From Bryobacteraceae bacterium (GTDB taxonomy: Bacteria; Acidobacteriota; Terriglobia; Bryobacterales; Bryobacteraceae), in the NCBI GenBank assembly GCA_947458745.1, contig CANGYQ010000008.1, forward strand, positions 1 to 64,000: a DNA stretch of 64,000 nt, written 5' to 3'. Below are positions 48,056 to 58,900 of this stretch, in pieces. The first letter of the stretch is position 1; each line of letters starts with the position of its first letter. The translations under genes and the position numbers were made by a program. The notes beneath the pieces are model-generated. The model was not told the DNA's origin and searched no databases. It saw only the letters and a list, made by a program, of their open reading frames with translations.

Positions 48056-49723
48056 ATGCAGCCCGCCACGCCTGATCCGATGAATATTCAGCGCCGGACG
48101 CTGGATATTGAGGACTACATCGACGTTGTCCGGCGTCATCGCGCCTGGATTATGGGGCCCATGCTGCTGTGCCTGGTGGTGGGTACGGTGACGGCTTTCC
48201 TGTGGCCGGATACCTATGTATCCTCCGCTGTTGTGCGCGTGATTCCGCCGCAGATTCCGGAGCGGTTTGTGCCGAGCAACGTCAACTCCGAGATCAGCCA
48301 GCGCATCAACTCGATGTACCAGTCGATCACCAGCCGCCAGACACTCACCAACATCATCAACGTCTATCAGCTCTACCCGCGCGACCGGAAGCGGTTGCCG
48401 ATGGAAGATGTGATCGAACAGATGAAGAAGGACATCCGGCTCAACTTGACCGGTGGCGACGCCCGAGGCCGCGTCCAGGCCTTTGAGATCGCCTATTCGT
48501 ATGAAAACCGCCTGATCGCCCAGAAGATTGTGCAGGAGTTGGTCTCGCGGTTCATCGATGAGAACATCCGGACCCGCGCGGCCCAGTCCTCCCAGACCAC
48601 GGAGTTCTTGCGCGAACGCTTCGAGCAGAACAAGCGGGAACTGGACGCGGCCGAAGAAAAGCTCACCAAGTTCCGGCAGGAGAACCAGGGCCGGATGCCG
48701 GAGGAGCGCCAGAGCAATATGGCGGCCATCAATGCGCTGGACCAGCGTATGAACGCCCTCAATGCCCAGATTTCACGGGCCAGCCAGGACAAGCTGCTGC
48801 TGGAGTCGCGGCTGAGCACGCTGAAGGATCAATTCAGCCGTCTGTCCGTCCCGGAAGCTGCGCAACAGGTAGAGATGGCCAAAAATGAGCGCCTCGCCCA
48901 GTTGGAACGTGAAATTCTGACCATGGAAACCAACCTGGAAGCCGTCAAGCAGAATTACAAAGAGACGCATCCGGATGTGCGGCGCATGAAGAACAACATC
49001 GACGTGCTGAAGCGGACCCGGGCCAACCTCCAAAAGGAAGAAGAGGCCAAGAAGGCGGCCTCGGAAAAGTCGGCCACTGCTCCGGAAACCACGGCGCGTA
49101 AGAACAACAATCTGCCGAAAGAAGCCCGAGCGATGGAAGCGGAGATTGCGTCCATCCAAAGCCTGATTGAAGCCCGGAATCTGGAAGCCGAAGGAGCGCG
49201 GAAAGAGATTGTCGGCGTGGAACGCAACATGCGGTCCTACCAGGGCCGTCTGGAAGCGGTCCCGATGGGCACCGGGCAATATGAAGAACTGCTTCGGGAG
49301 CGCAACACCGCGGCGCTGCGTTATGAAGAAATGCAGCTGAAGATGATCCAGTCACAGGCCGGCACGGACTTGGAACGCCGCAACCAGGGCGAGACCCTTG
49401 AACTGTTGGACCCGGCCAGTCTCCCGATGACGCCGACCCAACCCAAGCGGCCCCTCATTGTGGGGGCTTCAGCGTTCATGGGCCTGATTATGGGCTTTGT
49501 GGTAGCCGCCGTCCGGGAACTGAAGGACACCACCCTGAAGAACTTGAAAGACGTCCGGGCCTATACGCAGCTCATGATTCTGGGCAGCGTGCCGCTGCTG
49601 GAGAACGACCTGGTGGTGCGCCGCCGACGCCGGCTGGCTTGGCTGGCCTGGTCCACCGCCTGCCTGGCGGGCGTGGCGGTCATGGCCGGATCGGTGTTTT
49701 TCTACTACTCCAACAAGACCTGA
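48056..49723 (+). CDS. Wzz/GNVR chain-length determinant protein
   Basis: An inner-membrane polysaccharide co-polymerase of 555 residues. The start at 48056 has GGAGGAG 10 bases upstream. It has an N-terminal helix after DYIDVVRRHRAWIMGPMLLC, a long periplasmic coiled coil (about residues 165-440), the Pro-rich TQPKRPLIVGASAFMGLIMG motif before the second helix, and a further hydrophobic C-terminal end. The kinase domain of Wzc-type proteins is absent; it is supplied by the next gene. It works with the export protein to set polymer length and pass it outward. Confidence 0.9.
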   Translation: MQPATPDPMNIQRRTLDIEDYIDVVRRHRAWIMGPMLLCLVVGTVTAFLWPDTYVSSAVVRVIPPQIPERFVPSNVNSEISQRINSMYQSITSRQTLTNIINVYQLYPRDRKRLPMEDVIEQMKKDIRLNLTGGDARGRVQAFEIAYSYENRLIAQKIVQELVSRFIDENIRTRAAQSSQTTEFLRERFEQNKRELDAAEEKLTKFRQENQGRMPEERQSNMAAINALDQRMNALNAQISRASQDKLLLESRLSTLKDQFSRLSVPEAAQQVEMAKNERLAQLEREILTMETNLEAVKQNYKETHPDVRRMKNNIDVLKRTRANLQKEEEAKKAASEKSATAPETTARKNNNLPKEARAMEAEIASIQSLIEARNLEAEGARKEIVGVERNMRSYQGRLEAVPMGTGQYEELLRERNTAALRYEEMQLKMIQSQAGTDLERRNQGETLELLDPASLPMTPTQPKRPLIVGASAFMGLIMGFVVAAVRELKDTTLKNLKDVRAYTQLMILGSVPLLENDLVVRRRRRLAWLAWSTACLAGVAVMAGSVFFYYSNKT

Positions 49724-49787
49724 GTCCATCCGCGCAGCCCATTGCCCCGACAAGATACGCCACAATTGACCGTCCAGGAATGAAGAT

Positions 49788-51011
49788 ATGAGCCGAGTTC
49801 ACGACGCCCTTCGCAAAGCCCAGCAGTTGGCCCAGCCCACTGACGCGGCTTCCGCTGCACCACCCGCGGACCAGCGGACATCTTCCGACGTGCGCCCGGG
49901 CGCGGAGAACCTGGCCGCCACGGCAGCACCCATCGTGGAGTCAAAGCCCAGCATCGAAACACCGGCGGCCGTCACCGCGCCGCCGCTCACCTCTCAGCCG
50001 GTGGTGATGGAAGCGCGCACGGTAGCCCCGGACCCGGCTCCATCCAGTTCCCGGGCCGCCATCGCTGAAGCCATTGGCGTCGCGCTGGCGGAGCCGCCAG
50101 CCACCGTGGTGACACCAGCGGAGCAGGTCCTACCGCGGCTTTCATTTGGTGACCGCTCGGCGCCGCCGGACTATCCATCGCCAGCTTCCGCTGCCCCCAC
50201 GCACTCCGGCCCGTTCAACGGGGCTCCGGCCATCCGCACCTCCACCTTCGCCATTGTGGAAGGCTCCCCCTCGATCAACATTGACGGGCTGCTGGACCGC
50301 ATTCTGGAAGTGCCATTTACACCCGCGCCCGACGCTCACCTGATTGATGCGTCGCGCCCCCATGAAGCCCCCACGGAAGAGTTCCGCACGCTCCGCACGC
50401 GCCTGAACCACCTGCAAAGCCTGCAACCGATCCATTCGATCGTGATCACCAGCCCGTCACCGGCGGAAGGCAAATCGATGGGCGCGGTCAATCTGGCGCT
50501 GGCCGAATCTCAGCTTTCCGGCAATCTGACCCTGCTGGCTGATTTCGACTTCCGCCGCCCGATCGTGCACCAGATGTTCCAGCTGGATCGCTCACCCGGC
50601 ATCACCGATTTCTTATTGGGCAAGGCGAAGATCGAAGACTGTATCCGGAAGATCTCCGGCACTAGCCTGTGTGTTATGCCCGCCGGTGAAGCGGTAATCA
50701 ATCCGCTGGAACTGCTTAATTTACCCCGCGTCAAGGAACTGCTGACGGCCATGCCGAAGCTGTTCAACTGGGTGATTCTCGATTCACCGCCGCTGCTGTT
50801 TGCCGCCGACGCCTCGTTGCTGGGTACGATGTGCGACGGCACCATCCTGGTGGTCCGCATTGGCCGCACCACCATCGATTCGGTGACACGCGCCATGAAC
50901 TCGCTGTGCGAGAACAACATGCTGGGCATCATCGTCAACGGCGCGCGCCGGGGCGAGTTGTACTCAAAGTACACCTACTACCACAGCTACTACTATTCTC
51001 GGCAAGACTAG
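49788..51011 (+). CDS. CpsD/CapB-like BY-family tyrosine kinase
   Basis: A cytoplasmic protein-tyrosine kinase of 407 residues that controls exopolysaccharide assembly with the Wzz partner. The MSRVHDALRKA start motif is followed by a Pro/Ala-rich, probably disordered stretch (about 20-170). The kinase domain follows: EEFRTLRTRL, Walker A SPSPAEGKS (222-230), Walker A' LLADFDFRRP and Walker B WVILDSPPL. The C-terminus has seven tyrosines in 13 residues, the expected autophosphorylation tail. It lies 64 bases after the Wzz gene. Confidence 0.88.
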   Translation: MSRVHDALRKAQQLAQPTDAASAAPPADQRTSSDVRPGAENLAATAAPIVESKPSIETPAAVTAPPLTSQPVVMEARTVAPDPAPSSSRAAIAEAIGVALAEPPATVVTPAEQVLPRLSFGDRSAPPDYPSPASAAPTHSGPFNGAPAIRTSTFAIVEGSPSINIDGLLDRILEVPFTPAPDAHLIDASRPHEAPTEEFRTLRTRLNHLQSLQPIHSIVITSPSPAEGKSMGAVNLALAESQLSGNLTLLADFDFRRPIVHQMFQLDRSPGITDFLLGKAKIEDCIRKISGTSLCVMPAGEAVINPLELLNLPRVKELLTAMPKLFNWVILDSPPLLFAADASLLGTMCDGTILVVRIGRTTIDSVTRAMNSLCENNMLGIIVNGARRGELYSKYTYYHSYYYSRQD

Positions 51012-51375
51012 CTCGCCCGGCCGCCAACTGGCGGACTGATCGCCTTAGACGCCCAACCGCTCTCCACTTGTCGCGCCGCGCAACTATGGCACCGAATGCG
51101 GTCTCATTCGGTGGCGCCGGCCGCTGACAAGACTTTCTAGAAAGTGCGCTAAAGCCCAGCGGGATGGCGTATCGAGGAGTTGCAGGCCATAGCCGAAGCG
51201 AATCACCTTGAGTGGCTAGCAGCGCCCGCAGATCGGCCCAGGAAGCCACGATGAAGGCCACCAGCAGAACAAAGCCCGCCACCTTCGCATAACCGTTCAG
51301 CAGTGTCAGCAGGCGTTCTGCGCCCGATTCCACTCGCTCAGCCCATGTGACGCCTGCTCCTGGATCCCCTGCCAT
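50935..51375 (-). CDS. Small one-helix membrane protein, unknown
   Basis: A possible protein of up to 146 residues. GGAGGA lies 6 bases before the ATG, and the N-terminal half has a hydrophobic span (VAGFVLLVAFIVASWADL), so the start is credible. The C-terminal half looks random and runs 77 bases into the 3' end of the kinase gene on the other strand, so the real protein may be shorter through a frameshift or this may be a decayed gene. Apart from this frame, 51012-51494 holds nothing recognisable. Confidence 0.35.
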   Translation of the reverse strand: MAGDPGAGVTWAERVESGAERLLTLLNGYAKVAGFVLLVAFIVASWADLRALLATQGDSLRLWPATPRYAIPLGFSALSRKSCQRPAPPNETAFGAIVARRDKWRAVGRLRRSVRQLAAGRASLAENSSSCGSRCTLSTTRPGARR

Positions 51376-51494
51376 TGATCGTCCTCCAGCTTTCCCGCCT
51401 CAACAGCGGATAGCCCACGAAGGTATCACAACCGGAACACAGGGTTCATCGCTCACAACGCGCGGCTAGGCGGTGAGGCAGAGGCCAGCGTCCG

Positions 51495-52286
51495 CTACCC
51501 CCGCCGCACTGGCTGCGCGGCCAGATAGCGCGGATAGGCCAGCAGCGCCACGCCCAACACGGCCAGTGCAGCTGAGATCCACTGCGTGTTTGAAAACGCG
51601 CCGATCAGCGGCTGCTGGTGGAAGCGGAAAAGCTCAACAAAGAAGCGCACCGCCGAATACGAGATCAGATAGAGCCCGATGACCGTCCCCGGCCTCGGGG
51701 TGCGCGTGGCCAAGTGATAAAGAAACCCGAACAGGACAAACTCGGCGGCTGATTCGTAAATCTGCGTCGGGTGCAACGGGACGCCCAGCGGGACACCGGT
51801 CATGCGTCCGGCATCGACGCTGGTGAAGGTGACGCCCCAGGCCCGGTCACACCGGACGCCCCAGCAACAGCCCGCCGCAAAGCAGCCCAACCGCCCAATG
51901 GCATGGCCAATCGCGACGCCCGGGGCCAGGCAATCCATCGTGAACAGTACCCGCAACCGGTAGCGCTTCATCAACCAGACGCCCACTACCAGCGCCAGCA
52001 GGAAGCCGCCCTGAAAGACGCCCGCCGATTGCAGCGTCTCAATCGAGAACAGCTCGGAAGGATTCTTCGCGTAGATCTCCCAATCGAAGATGAACATCAT
52101 TAGCTTGGCGCCCACCAGGCCCGCCAGGGCGCAGTACACCGCGAGGTTGATGATGTTCTCCGGGTCCAGGCCGACACGCCGCGCCAGCCGCTTGCTCGAT
52201 TCCAGGCCCGCCAGAAATCCCAAGGCCACCAACGCTCCGTAGGTGGGCAGATAGAGCCCGCCAATCTCAATGAGCTTCGGAAACAT
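51495..52286 (-). CDS. lgt: Prolipoprotein diacylglyceryl transferase
   Basis: An inner-membrane enzyme of 263 residues with about seven helices that attaches diacylglycerol to the lipobox Cys of prolipoproteins, the first step of lipoprotein maturation. The signature GHAIGRLGCFAAGCCWG and HPTQIYESAAEF are present. Its start overlaps the lspA 3' end by 20 bases, so the two processing enzymes are made together, downstream of ileS. Confidence 0.94.
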   Translation of the reverse strand: MFPKLIEIGGLYLPTYGALVALGFLAGLESSKRLARRVGLDPENIINLAVYCALAGLVGAKLMMFIFDWEIYAKNPSELFSIETLQSAGVFQGGFLLALVVGVWLMKRYRLRVLFTMDCLAPGVAIGHAIGRLGCFAAGCCWGVRCDRAWGVTFTSVDAGRMTGVPLGVPLHPTQIYESAAEFVLFGFLYHLATRTPRPGTVIGLYLISYSAVRFFVELFRFHQQPLIGAFSNTQWISAALAVLGVALLAYPRYLAAQPVRRG

Positions 52287-52800
52287 TCTCCCCCTTGGTC
52301 TTCCCTACGTCCGGCGTCAGCGCTCGCGGCCGGAAGATCTCCAGCGCCAACAAGCCTGCTCCAATACAAATCGCGCTATCGGCCACGTTGAAGCTGGGCC
52401 ATTCGTAACTGCCGAGAAAGACCTGGATAAAGTCCGTCACGCTGCCATAAGCGATCCGGTCATAAAGATTACCCACCGCGCCACCCAACACCAGCGTCAG
52501 CGCCACCCGGCTCTCCGATTGCGTCCACAGCATTCGTACGATGTAGGCCAGGATCACCAGCGAGACGCCGATCAGCAGCACCTTCCGCAGCAGTTCCGGC
52601 GCATCATTCAGCAGGCCAAACGCCGCGCCCCGGTTGCGGGTGTAGACGATATTCAGGATGCCGGGAATGACCGGAATGGTATCCCACAACGCGACCTTCT
52701 GCTCGATCAGCACCTTCGTCACCCGGTCGAGCGCCACAATCACACCCGCCCCCACAAAAGGCACCCACACCCGACCAGCCGTTGAACCGCCCGGCATCAT
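52267..52800 (-). CDS. lspA: Lipoprotein signal peptidase (signal peptidase II)
   Basis: An inner-membrane aspartic peptidase of 177 residues that removes the signal peptide of lipid-modified prolipoproteins. The two catalytic Asp are in GGAVGNLYDRI and FNVADSAICIG; NRGAAFGLLND is also conserved. Four hydrophobic segments are seen. The ATG overlaps the ileS stop (ATGA). The C-terminal tail is longer than in many members. Confidence 0.94.
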   Translation of the reverse strand: MMPGGSTAGRVWVPFVGAGVIVALDRVTKVLIEQKVALWDTIPVIPGILNIVYTRNRGAAFGLLNDAPELLRKVLLIGVSLVILAYIVRMLWTQSESRVALTLVLGGAVGNLYDRIAYGSVTDFIQVFLGSYEWPSFNVADSAICIGAGLLALEIFRPRALTPDVGKTKGENVSEAH

Positions 52801-55640
52801 GCCGCCACGATCTCGCCCGCCGCCAGCATCGCCGCCACGGTTTGCGTGCAGGAACCGCAGATCGTCGGGAACCGCTCATCGGAGCCCAGATCATTCTTAT
52901 ACTTCCAGCACCGGTCGCACTTCGCGCCGGTCGCGCGGTCGACATGCACCGCCAGATCGGCCTCCGAGCGGCCTTCCAGCGTTACCTCACTGACAATAAA
53001 CAGCCCGGCCAAATCCGCCGCATAGGCTTCCAGCAGCGGCAGCAACTCCGGTCCCGCCTTCAGGTGCACCCGGGCCTCCAGCGGCGCGCCGATCAGCTTC
53101 TCTTGACGAGCAACTTCCAGCGACTTGGTCACCTGCTCGCGCACAGCCAGCAACTGGTCCCACTTGGCGGCCAACTCCGGCGTCAACCCGGCCAGCGTGG
53201 CCGGTTCTGGAAACTCCAGCACGTGGACGCTTTCCGGCTCGCCTTCGCGCCGCAGGAACGTCCAGGCTTCGTCCGTCGTGAACGACAGAATCGGAGCCAG
53301 CAGCCGCACCAGCGCCTGCGTCACTTGATACATCGCCTTCTGCGCACTGCGCCGCTCCGGCGAATTGGTGGCGGCGGTGTAGAGCCGGTCCTTCGACACG
53401 TCAAAGTAGACCGCGCTCAGTTCGTTGCTGCAGAACGTGTAAAGGTCCTGATACGCCCAGTGGAAGCGGTACGCCTCATAGTTGGTGCGCGTCCGTTCGG
53501 CCAGCGCCTGCGTGCGCGTCAGGATCCATTGATCGATTTCGAGCATCGGCACGTCCGCGTGGGCGGCCGGATCAAAGTCTCCAATCGCACCCAGCAAATA
53601 GCGCAGCGTGTTCCGGATCTTGCGGTACGCTTCCGCGAGGCGCTGCAGGATGGTGTCGGAGAGGCGAACGTCGTCGTTGTACTCCACCGACGCCACCCAC
53701 AGGCGCAGCACATCCGCGCCATACTGCTTGATCACCTTCTCTGGCTCAATCGTATTGCCCAACGACTTGGACATCGCCCGGCCGTGCTCGTCGAGAGTCC
53801 AGCCGCTGGTGACGATCTCGCGGTAAGGGGACCCACCCTTGAGGCCAACGCCGATCAGGATCGACGAGTGGAACCAGCCGCGGTACTGGTCGCCACCTTC
53901 CAGATACATGTTCGCGGGCCAGCTCAATCCGTTCGGTTCCAGCACCGCCAGGTGCGACGCCCCGGAATCGAACCAGACATCCAAAATGTCCATCTCTTTG
54001 CGGAACGACATGCCGCTACACTTTTTGCAAACGGCACCTTCGCCCAGCAGGACCTCGGACGAGTGAATGTACCAGGCATCGGCCGTCTCCGTGCGGAAAC
54101 GCTCCACCACGCGGTCCAGGAACTTCTTTTCGGTAAATGGCTCACTGCAGGATTCGCAGTAGAACGCCGTGATCGGCACACCCCAGACGCGCTGGCGCGA
54201 GATGTTCCAATCGGGCCGCGTCGCGATCATGTTGCTGATGCGGTCCTCACCCCAAGCCGGGTGCCATTTGACGCCCTTGATGGCTTCAAGCGTCCGCGTG
54301 CGCAGATCGTGCGCCTCCATCGAGATAAACCACTGCTCCGTGCCACGGAAGATAGTCGGCTTGTGGCAGCGCCAGCAGTGCGGATAGCTGTGATGCAGAT
54401 CCTTTTGCGCCACCAGCGCGCCGTATTCCCGCAGCAGCGCGATCACGGCCGGGTTCGCTTCCCACACCGTCAAGCCCAGCAGCGATTCCGGCAGATCACC
54501 CGGTACGCCGCCCACCTGATACATCCGCCCCGCGCCATCCACCGGACAATAGACCGGCAGGCCGTACTTTAGGCCGATCACATAATCCTCGTGACCATGG
54601 CCCGGTGCCGTATGAACCGCACCCGTGCCCTGTTCCAGCGTGACGTGGTCACCCACCAGGCCTACGGAATCGCGGTTCAGAAACGGATGCTTAAACACTG
54701 CGCCTTCCAGCTTTTCGCCCGGGAAGGTGGCGACGACGCGGTACTCGGGCCAACCGGCCGCTTCCGCGGTCTGCTTCACCAGATCGGTGGCGATGATATA
54801 GACGTCTTTGGCCTCGCTGGCTGGACGAGCTTCCGGTGACACCGCTACTGCTGAGTATTCGAACTTGGGGTGGAAGCTGATGGCCAAATTGGCGGGCATG
54901 GTCCACGGGGTCGTAGTCCAAATCATGCCGTAAGTCCGCCAGCCCTTCAGCCGCTCGTCGATCGCCCCGGCATCGGAGGTCAGCGCAAACCGGACCCAGA
55001 TCGACGGGCTGGTATGGTTCTCATACTCCACCTCGGCCTCAGCCAGCGAGGTGCGGCAGCTCAGGCACCAGTTGACGGGCTTCAAGCCTTTGTAGACGTA
55101 GCCCTGGTCGACAAAATCGACAAACGCCTGCGCGATCACGGCCTCATAACCTGCCGTCATGGTCAAATACGGATCGTTCCAGCGTCCGAAAACGCCCAGG
55201 CGCTTGAAGTCGGCGGCCTGCAGATCGACATACTTCTGCGCGTACTTGCGGCAGGCGGCGCGGATCTCGGCCGTCGTCATGCCGGCCTTCTTCTTGCCGA
55301 GTTCGCCGTCCACCTTGATCTCAATGGGCAGCCCGTGGCAATCCCAGCCCGGGATGTAGGGCGAATCAAAGCCCGCCATCGTCTTGGTCTTGACGATGAA
55401 GTCCTTCAGGATCTTATTGAAAGCGTGGCCCAGGTGGATGTTGCCATTGGCGTAGGGCGGCCCGTCGTGCAGCACGTAACGCGGGCGGCCTTGACGGCTG
55501 GCGCGGATCTGTTCGTACAGACCCCGCTCCTCCCACCGCTTCAACATCTCCGGCTCACGCACGGGCAGATTGGCCTTCATCGCGAAGTCGGTCTTCGGCA
55601 GATGGACCGTCTTCTTCAAATCGACTTGATTGGGTTCCAT
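52797..55640 (-). CDS. ileS: Isoleucine-tRNA ligase
   Basis: A cytoplasmic class I aminoacyl-tRNA synthetase of 947 residues that charges tRNA(Ile). The start at 55640 (MEPNQVDLKKTVHLPKTDF) matches the family; the frame is open for 19 more codons upstream without a ribosome site. HLGH is at about residue 69, the editing domain includes GTGAVHTAPGHGHEDY, and the KMSKS-type loop reads AMSKS with Lys near 625. The C-terminal zinc knuckle CDRCWKYKND...CGSC is complete. It forms an overlapping operon with lspA and lgt. Confidence 0.95.
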   Translation of the reverse strand: MEPNQVDLKKTVHLPKTDFAMKANLPVREPEMLKRWEERGLYEQIRASRQGRPRYVLHDGPPYANGNIHLGHAFNKILKDFIVKTKTMAGFDSPYIPGWDCHGLPIEIKVDGELGKKKAGMTTAEIRAACRKYAQKYVDLQAADFKRLGVFGRWNDPYLTMTAGYEAVIAQAFVDFVDQGYVYKGLKPVNWCLSCRTSLAEAEVEYENHTSPSIWVRFALTSDAGAIDERLKGWRTYGMIWTTTPWTMPANLAISFHPKFEYSAVAVSPEARPASEAKDVYIIATDLVKQTAEAAGWPEYRVVATFPGEKLEGAVFKHPFLNRDSVGLVGDHVTLEQGTGAVHTAPGHGHEDYVIGLKYGLPVYCPVDGAGRMYQVGGVPGDLPESLLGLTVWEANPAVIALLREYGALVAQKDLHHSYPHCWRCHKPTIFRGTEQWFISMEAHDLRTRTLEAIKGVKWHPAWGEDRISNMIATRPDWNISRQRVWGVPITAFYCESCSEPFTEKKFLDRVVERFRTETADAWYIHSSEVLLGEGAVCKKCSGMSFRKEMDILDVWFDSGASHLAVLEPNGLSWPANMYLEGGDQYRGWFHSSILIGVGLKGGSPYREIVTSGWTLDEHGRAMSKSLGNTIEPEKVIKQYGADVLRLWVASVEYNDDVRLSDTILQRLAEAYRKIRNTLRYLLGAIGDFDPAAHADVPMLEIDQWILTRTQALAERTRTNYEAYRFHWAYQDLYTFCSNELSAVYFDVSKDRLYTAATNSPERRSAQKAMYQVTQALVRLLAPILSFTTDEAWTFLRREGEPESVHVLEFPEPATLAGLTPELAAKWDQLLAVREQVTKSLEVARQEKLIGAPLEARVHLKAGPELLPLLEAYAADLAGLFIVSEVTLEGRSEADLAVHVDRATGAKCDRCWKYKNDLGSDERFPTICGSCTQTVAAMLAAGEIVAA

Positions 55641-55910
55641 GGACAGCAATTCGCGACCGTTGCCAGCGAGGATGGCCCCGGCGCAACAAGGGCGCAAGCG
55701 GGCAAGAGCCGGATACTCCTATCGTACCGGATCAACGCCTAGGCCGCTCCGGCCAGTTTTGTGCAGTTTTCCTGACCCGAAACGGCACTTTTCGACGCTT
55801 GGAGAGTCTAGGGGGCTGGCGCGCACGGTGGCGGTCGTCCGGCGGAGCGTCCGCACCACTTTAACCGGCAGTTACTGAAACACTCGGCGCTCAGCTTTCA
55901 CTCTCTTGGG

Positions 55911-55916
55911 TAGGCT
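55911..55916 (+). promoter_or_regulatory. Putative leaderless -10 box of the TPR-protein gene
   Basis: TAGGCT ends 6 bases before the ATG at 55923 and no Shine-Dalgarno lies between. It has the same TANNNT-6-ATG layout as at 4058, 4061, 8115 and 45920. The rest of the 55641-55910 gap shows no further feature. Confidence 0.35.
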
Positions 55917-55922
55917 AAACTA

Positions 55923-58900
55923 ATGCATCCGCGAACCGCCGTCATGATACTCCGGGCATTTCCTTTCGTAGTATTTGTCGTCACCATCTGGGGTCAGGTG
56001 GTGACCCCGCCTAACTCGGCTTCCACACCGGCCAGCGGCTTTCCGGTACTGCTGACCTTACCGCCAATGGGTGAGACGCCGCAGGTCCGGGTAACCGCCC
56101 CCCCCGGCAGCGGGGCCAAGTCAGCGGAGTTGCCCGCCACTCTAACGGCGGTTACGCCCGGAGCGGGGCTGACCATCCTGGTGCTCTCCGATACGCTGAC
56201 GCCCGAATCGTTTGAGCTGTTCCGTAAGTCGCTGCTGAACCTGCAGGCCGGGCTGCCGCGCGGAACGGAGATCACGCTGGCGGTGCTGGGCGGCCAGGAC
56301 ATCCGTAAAGCCGGCCCGTACAAGACGCGCGCCCAGTTGCAACCCGCGCTGGCGGAGATGGCCTCTCTGGTGCCCGATCAGGCCCTCACCGTCAACCCTG
56401 TTCGTCTCTACACCGTCGCGGCCAAGAGTGCCGCGCAACTGGGGGGCGGCTGGCAGCATGTCCTGGTGGCCGGCAGTCTGCCGGAAGTGCCACCGGAAGT
56501 TCGCCCGTACCTGGTGGCCTTCAGCGTCCAAGCCTTCGCCTCGGCTCGGGTCCGGGTGGGCTGGTGGCCACTGGCGGCGGAATCGGTGGACTGGTTGGAG
56601 CCGGTCCGTCTGGCCACTGCGGGCAGCAACATGCTGGACGAGGGCAAGGATTTTCTGGCGGCCCTGAAGGCGGAAGCTCCCAAGCCTGCCCCCAAGAAAA
56701 CGGCCGAGGCGGTCGAGACGATCGCGGCGGCGGAACTCACCTGGACATCGCCCGCGGCACCGAAAGCCGGGTTTGTCCTTTACCAGGCCGCCCTCACCCT
56801 GGGGCCGGAGGTGAGCCTCACCCTCCCCCTGATCGCCACGTCCCCCGGTGCGGAGATGCCGGAGCCTGAGATGGTGGTGCGCCTGGAAAAGGCGATCGCC
56901 GATGCCCGGCCCATCGCGGGCGAAGCCAAGCCCGCCAGCGAGCGCTTTGAGCAGGCCGCGCAGAACATCGAACTGGCGCTCAGCATCAACCCCGGTGATC
57001 CGCGGGCCCTGCGCCTGGGCGCCGACCTCTACGGACGCGCGGGACGGTTTAACCAGGCCGCGCCGTTGCTGGTTGCGCTCACTGGTCTCGACCCCGAAAA
57101 CGGCCCGCTCTTCAATGAACTGGGCGAGACGCAATACCGCCGCCAGCAGTTCGACGCCGCCGAAGCGGCGCTGCGCCGCGCACGGGAACTCAACGTCAAA
57201 AGCGCCCGCAATGCGGAACAGTTGGCCCGGATCCGCCTGATGAAAAAGGACGACACCGGCGCGCTGCCGTTGATGGCGGAAAGCCTGGAAGGGGAGCCCA
57301 AGAACCAGCCGCTGTGGCTGGAACGCGCCGACGCGGCGGAGCGGATCAAAGATCTCGATCAGAAGGCCCTGGCGCTGGAACGTGCTTTTGCCTTGGGCGG
57401 CCTCTTTGTGGAGCGACGCCTGGGCCTCACGGAACAGTATCTGCAACGCAAGCAACCCGAGAAAGCCCTGGTCCACGTCGATCGCCTGTCCGGCGAACTG
57501 CCCAAGGAAGCCGCCATTCGCGAACAGCTCGCCACCTTCTATGAACGGCTGGAGCGGCCCGCGCGGGCGCTGGAACTCTGGCAGCGGACGCTCGAAGCAG
57601 ATCCGGCTCGGGAATTGGCCCACTTCCGGGTGGCGCGCTTGTATCTGGATGGCCAGAAGCATGCGGAGGGGCTGGCCGCCGCCGTGGCGGGCCTGAAGGT
57701 AGCGGCCGGATCGGACCGTCTGCATCTGGCGCGCAACGATGCGCTGGAAGGCTTGGGGCAACTCTATACCGCCCGCCACCGGCTCAACGAGGCCGCCGAA
57801 CGCAGCAAGGACGCCGCCCTGTTGACGCGCGCCGCGGAGCGCGCCGATGCCTACTCGCAACAAGCCAGCGGCGCTTACCAGCGGCTGGCCGAACACCTCA
57901 ATAAGACCGCGCCCGCCTCGGCGGAACACAAGGCCACCCTCCGCCGGGGGCTGATCGTCGCCCTGCGGGACAACGACACCGCGGCCGCCAAGTACTTCCG
58001 CACCGCCCTCACCACCGCCGGTGACAAGCAGTTCACGGCCCAATATTCTCCCGCCCAGGAAACACCAGAGCGGCGCGAGGCCGGCGGCATTCGCTTGGTG
58101 GGGGGCGCGGCGGCACTGGCGGAAATCGCCCACGCCTCCATCAGCCTCCAGCCGGACGACTTCATGGAAGGCTATGCCCGTAGCACCGCCAACATCCTGA
58201 TGGCCTCCGACAAAAAGGTTGGCGAGCTATTCACCGAAGAGATTCACGCTCACTTTGAGCGCGTCCTGGCGCTCTCGAATATGGGCCAGAAGGGCCCGGA
58301 CGGCACCGTGATCACGCTCAAGGTAGACGGCAAAGAGAGCCGCAAAGCCACCGAGCGGGTCTTGAGCCTACTGGGCTGGAAGATGAAGTCCGGCAAGCAG
58401 GGCGTGCTGTTGGAGGCCGCCGAGAAAGGCGACAAGGCCAAGCGCCACGCCACCACCGCCGCCTTGGCGCTGGATGAAGTGGGCATGAAGGAAGCTCTGG
58501 AAAAGGGCAAGCCCTTCCAAATCGAAATTCCACGCGAATGGGTGCGCACCTTCCCGGATGAAGCCCAATGGAAAGCCGCTCTCTACGCCAGGGAGACTCC
58601 GCCCGGCGGGCTGGCGGAGGTGCTATCCACCGACGCGCGCGCCGCCAAAGTATTCGCCGGACTAAACGGCATGGAAGAGGAGGCCGCCCGCGAGTTGCTG
58701 AAAGCCGTGCCGCTGAAGACACTGGTGGAAAAGTATGCGGATCTTACCTTCGCTTTTGCCCCGGCGCTGGGTGTTCATCAAGGGCAGGCTGTCGTGCCGG
58801 GTGGCAAGTCCGCCGTCGCCATCTGGACCCGGCTGGCTGGCGCCAGCCCCACCAACGCCTCGCAGTTCTTCCGCGCTCTGTTGGACAAGGACGAGGGCCG

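Noticed and set aside
55641..55910. T-box leader before ileS
   Set aside because: No GGTGGNACCGCG-type antiterminator sequence and no specifier hairpin could be seen upstream of the ileS start.
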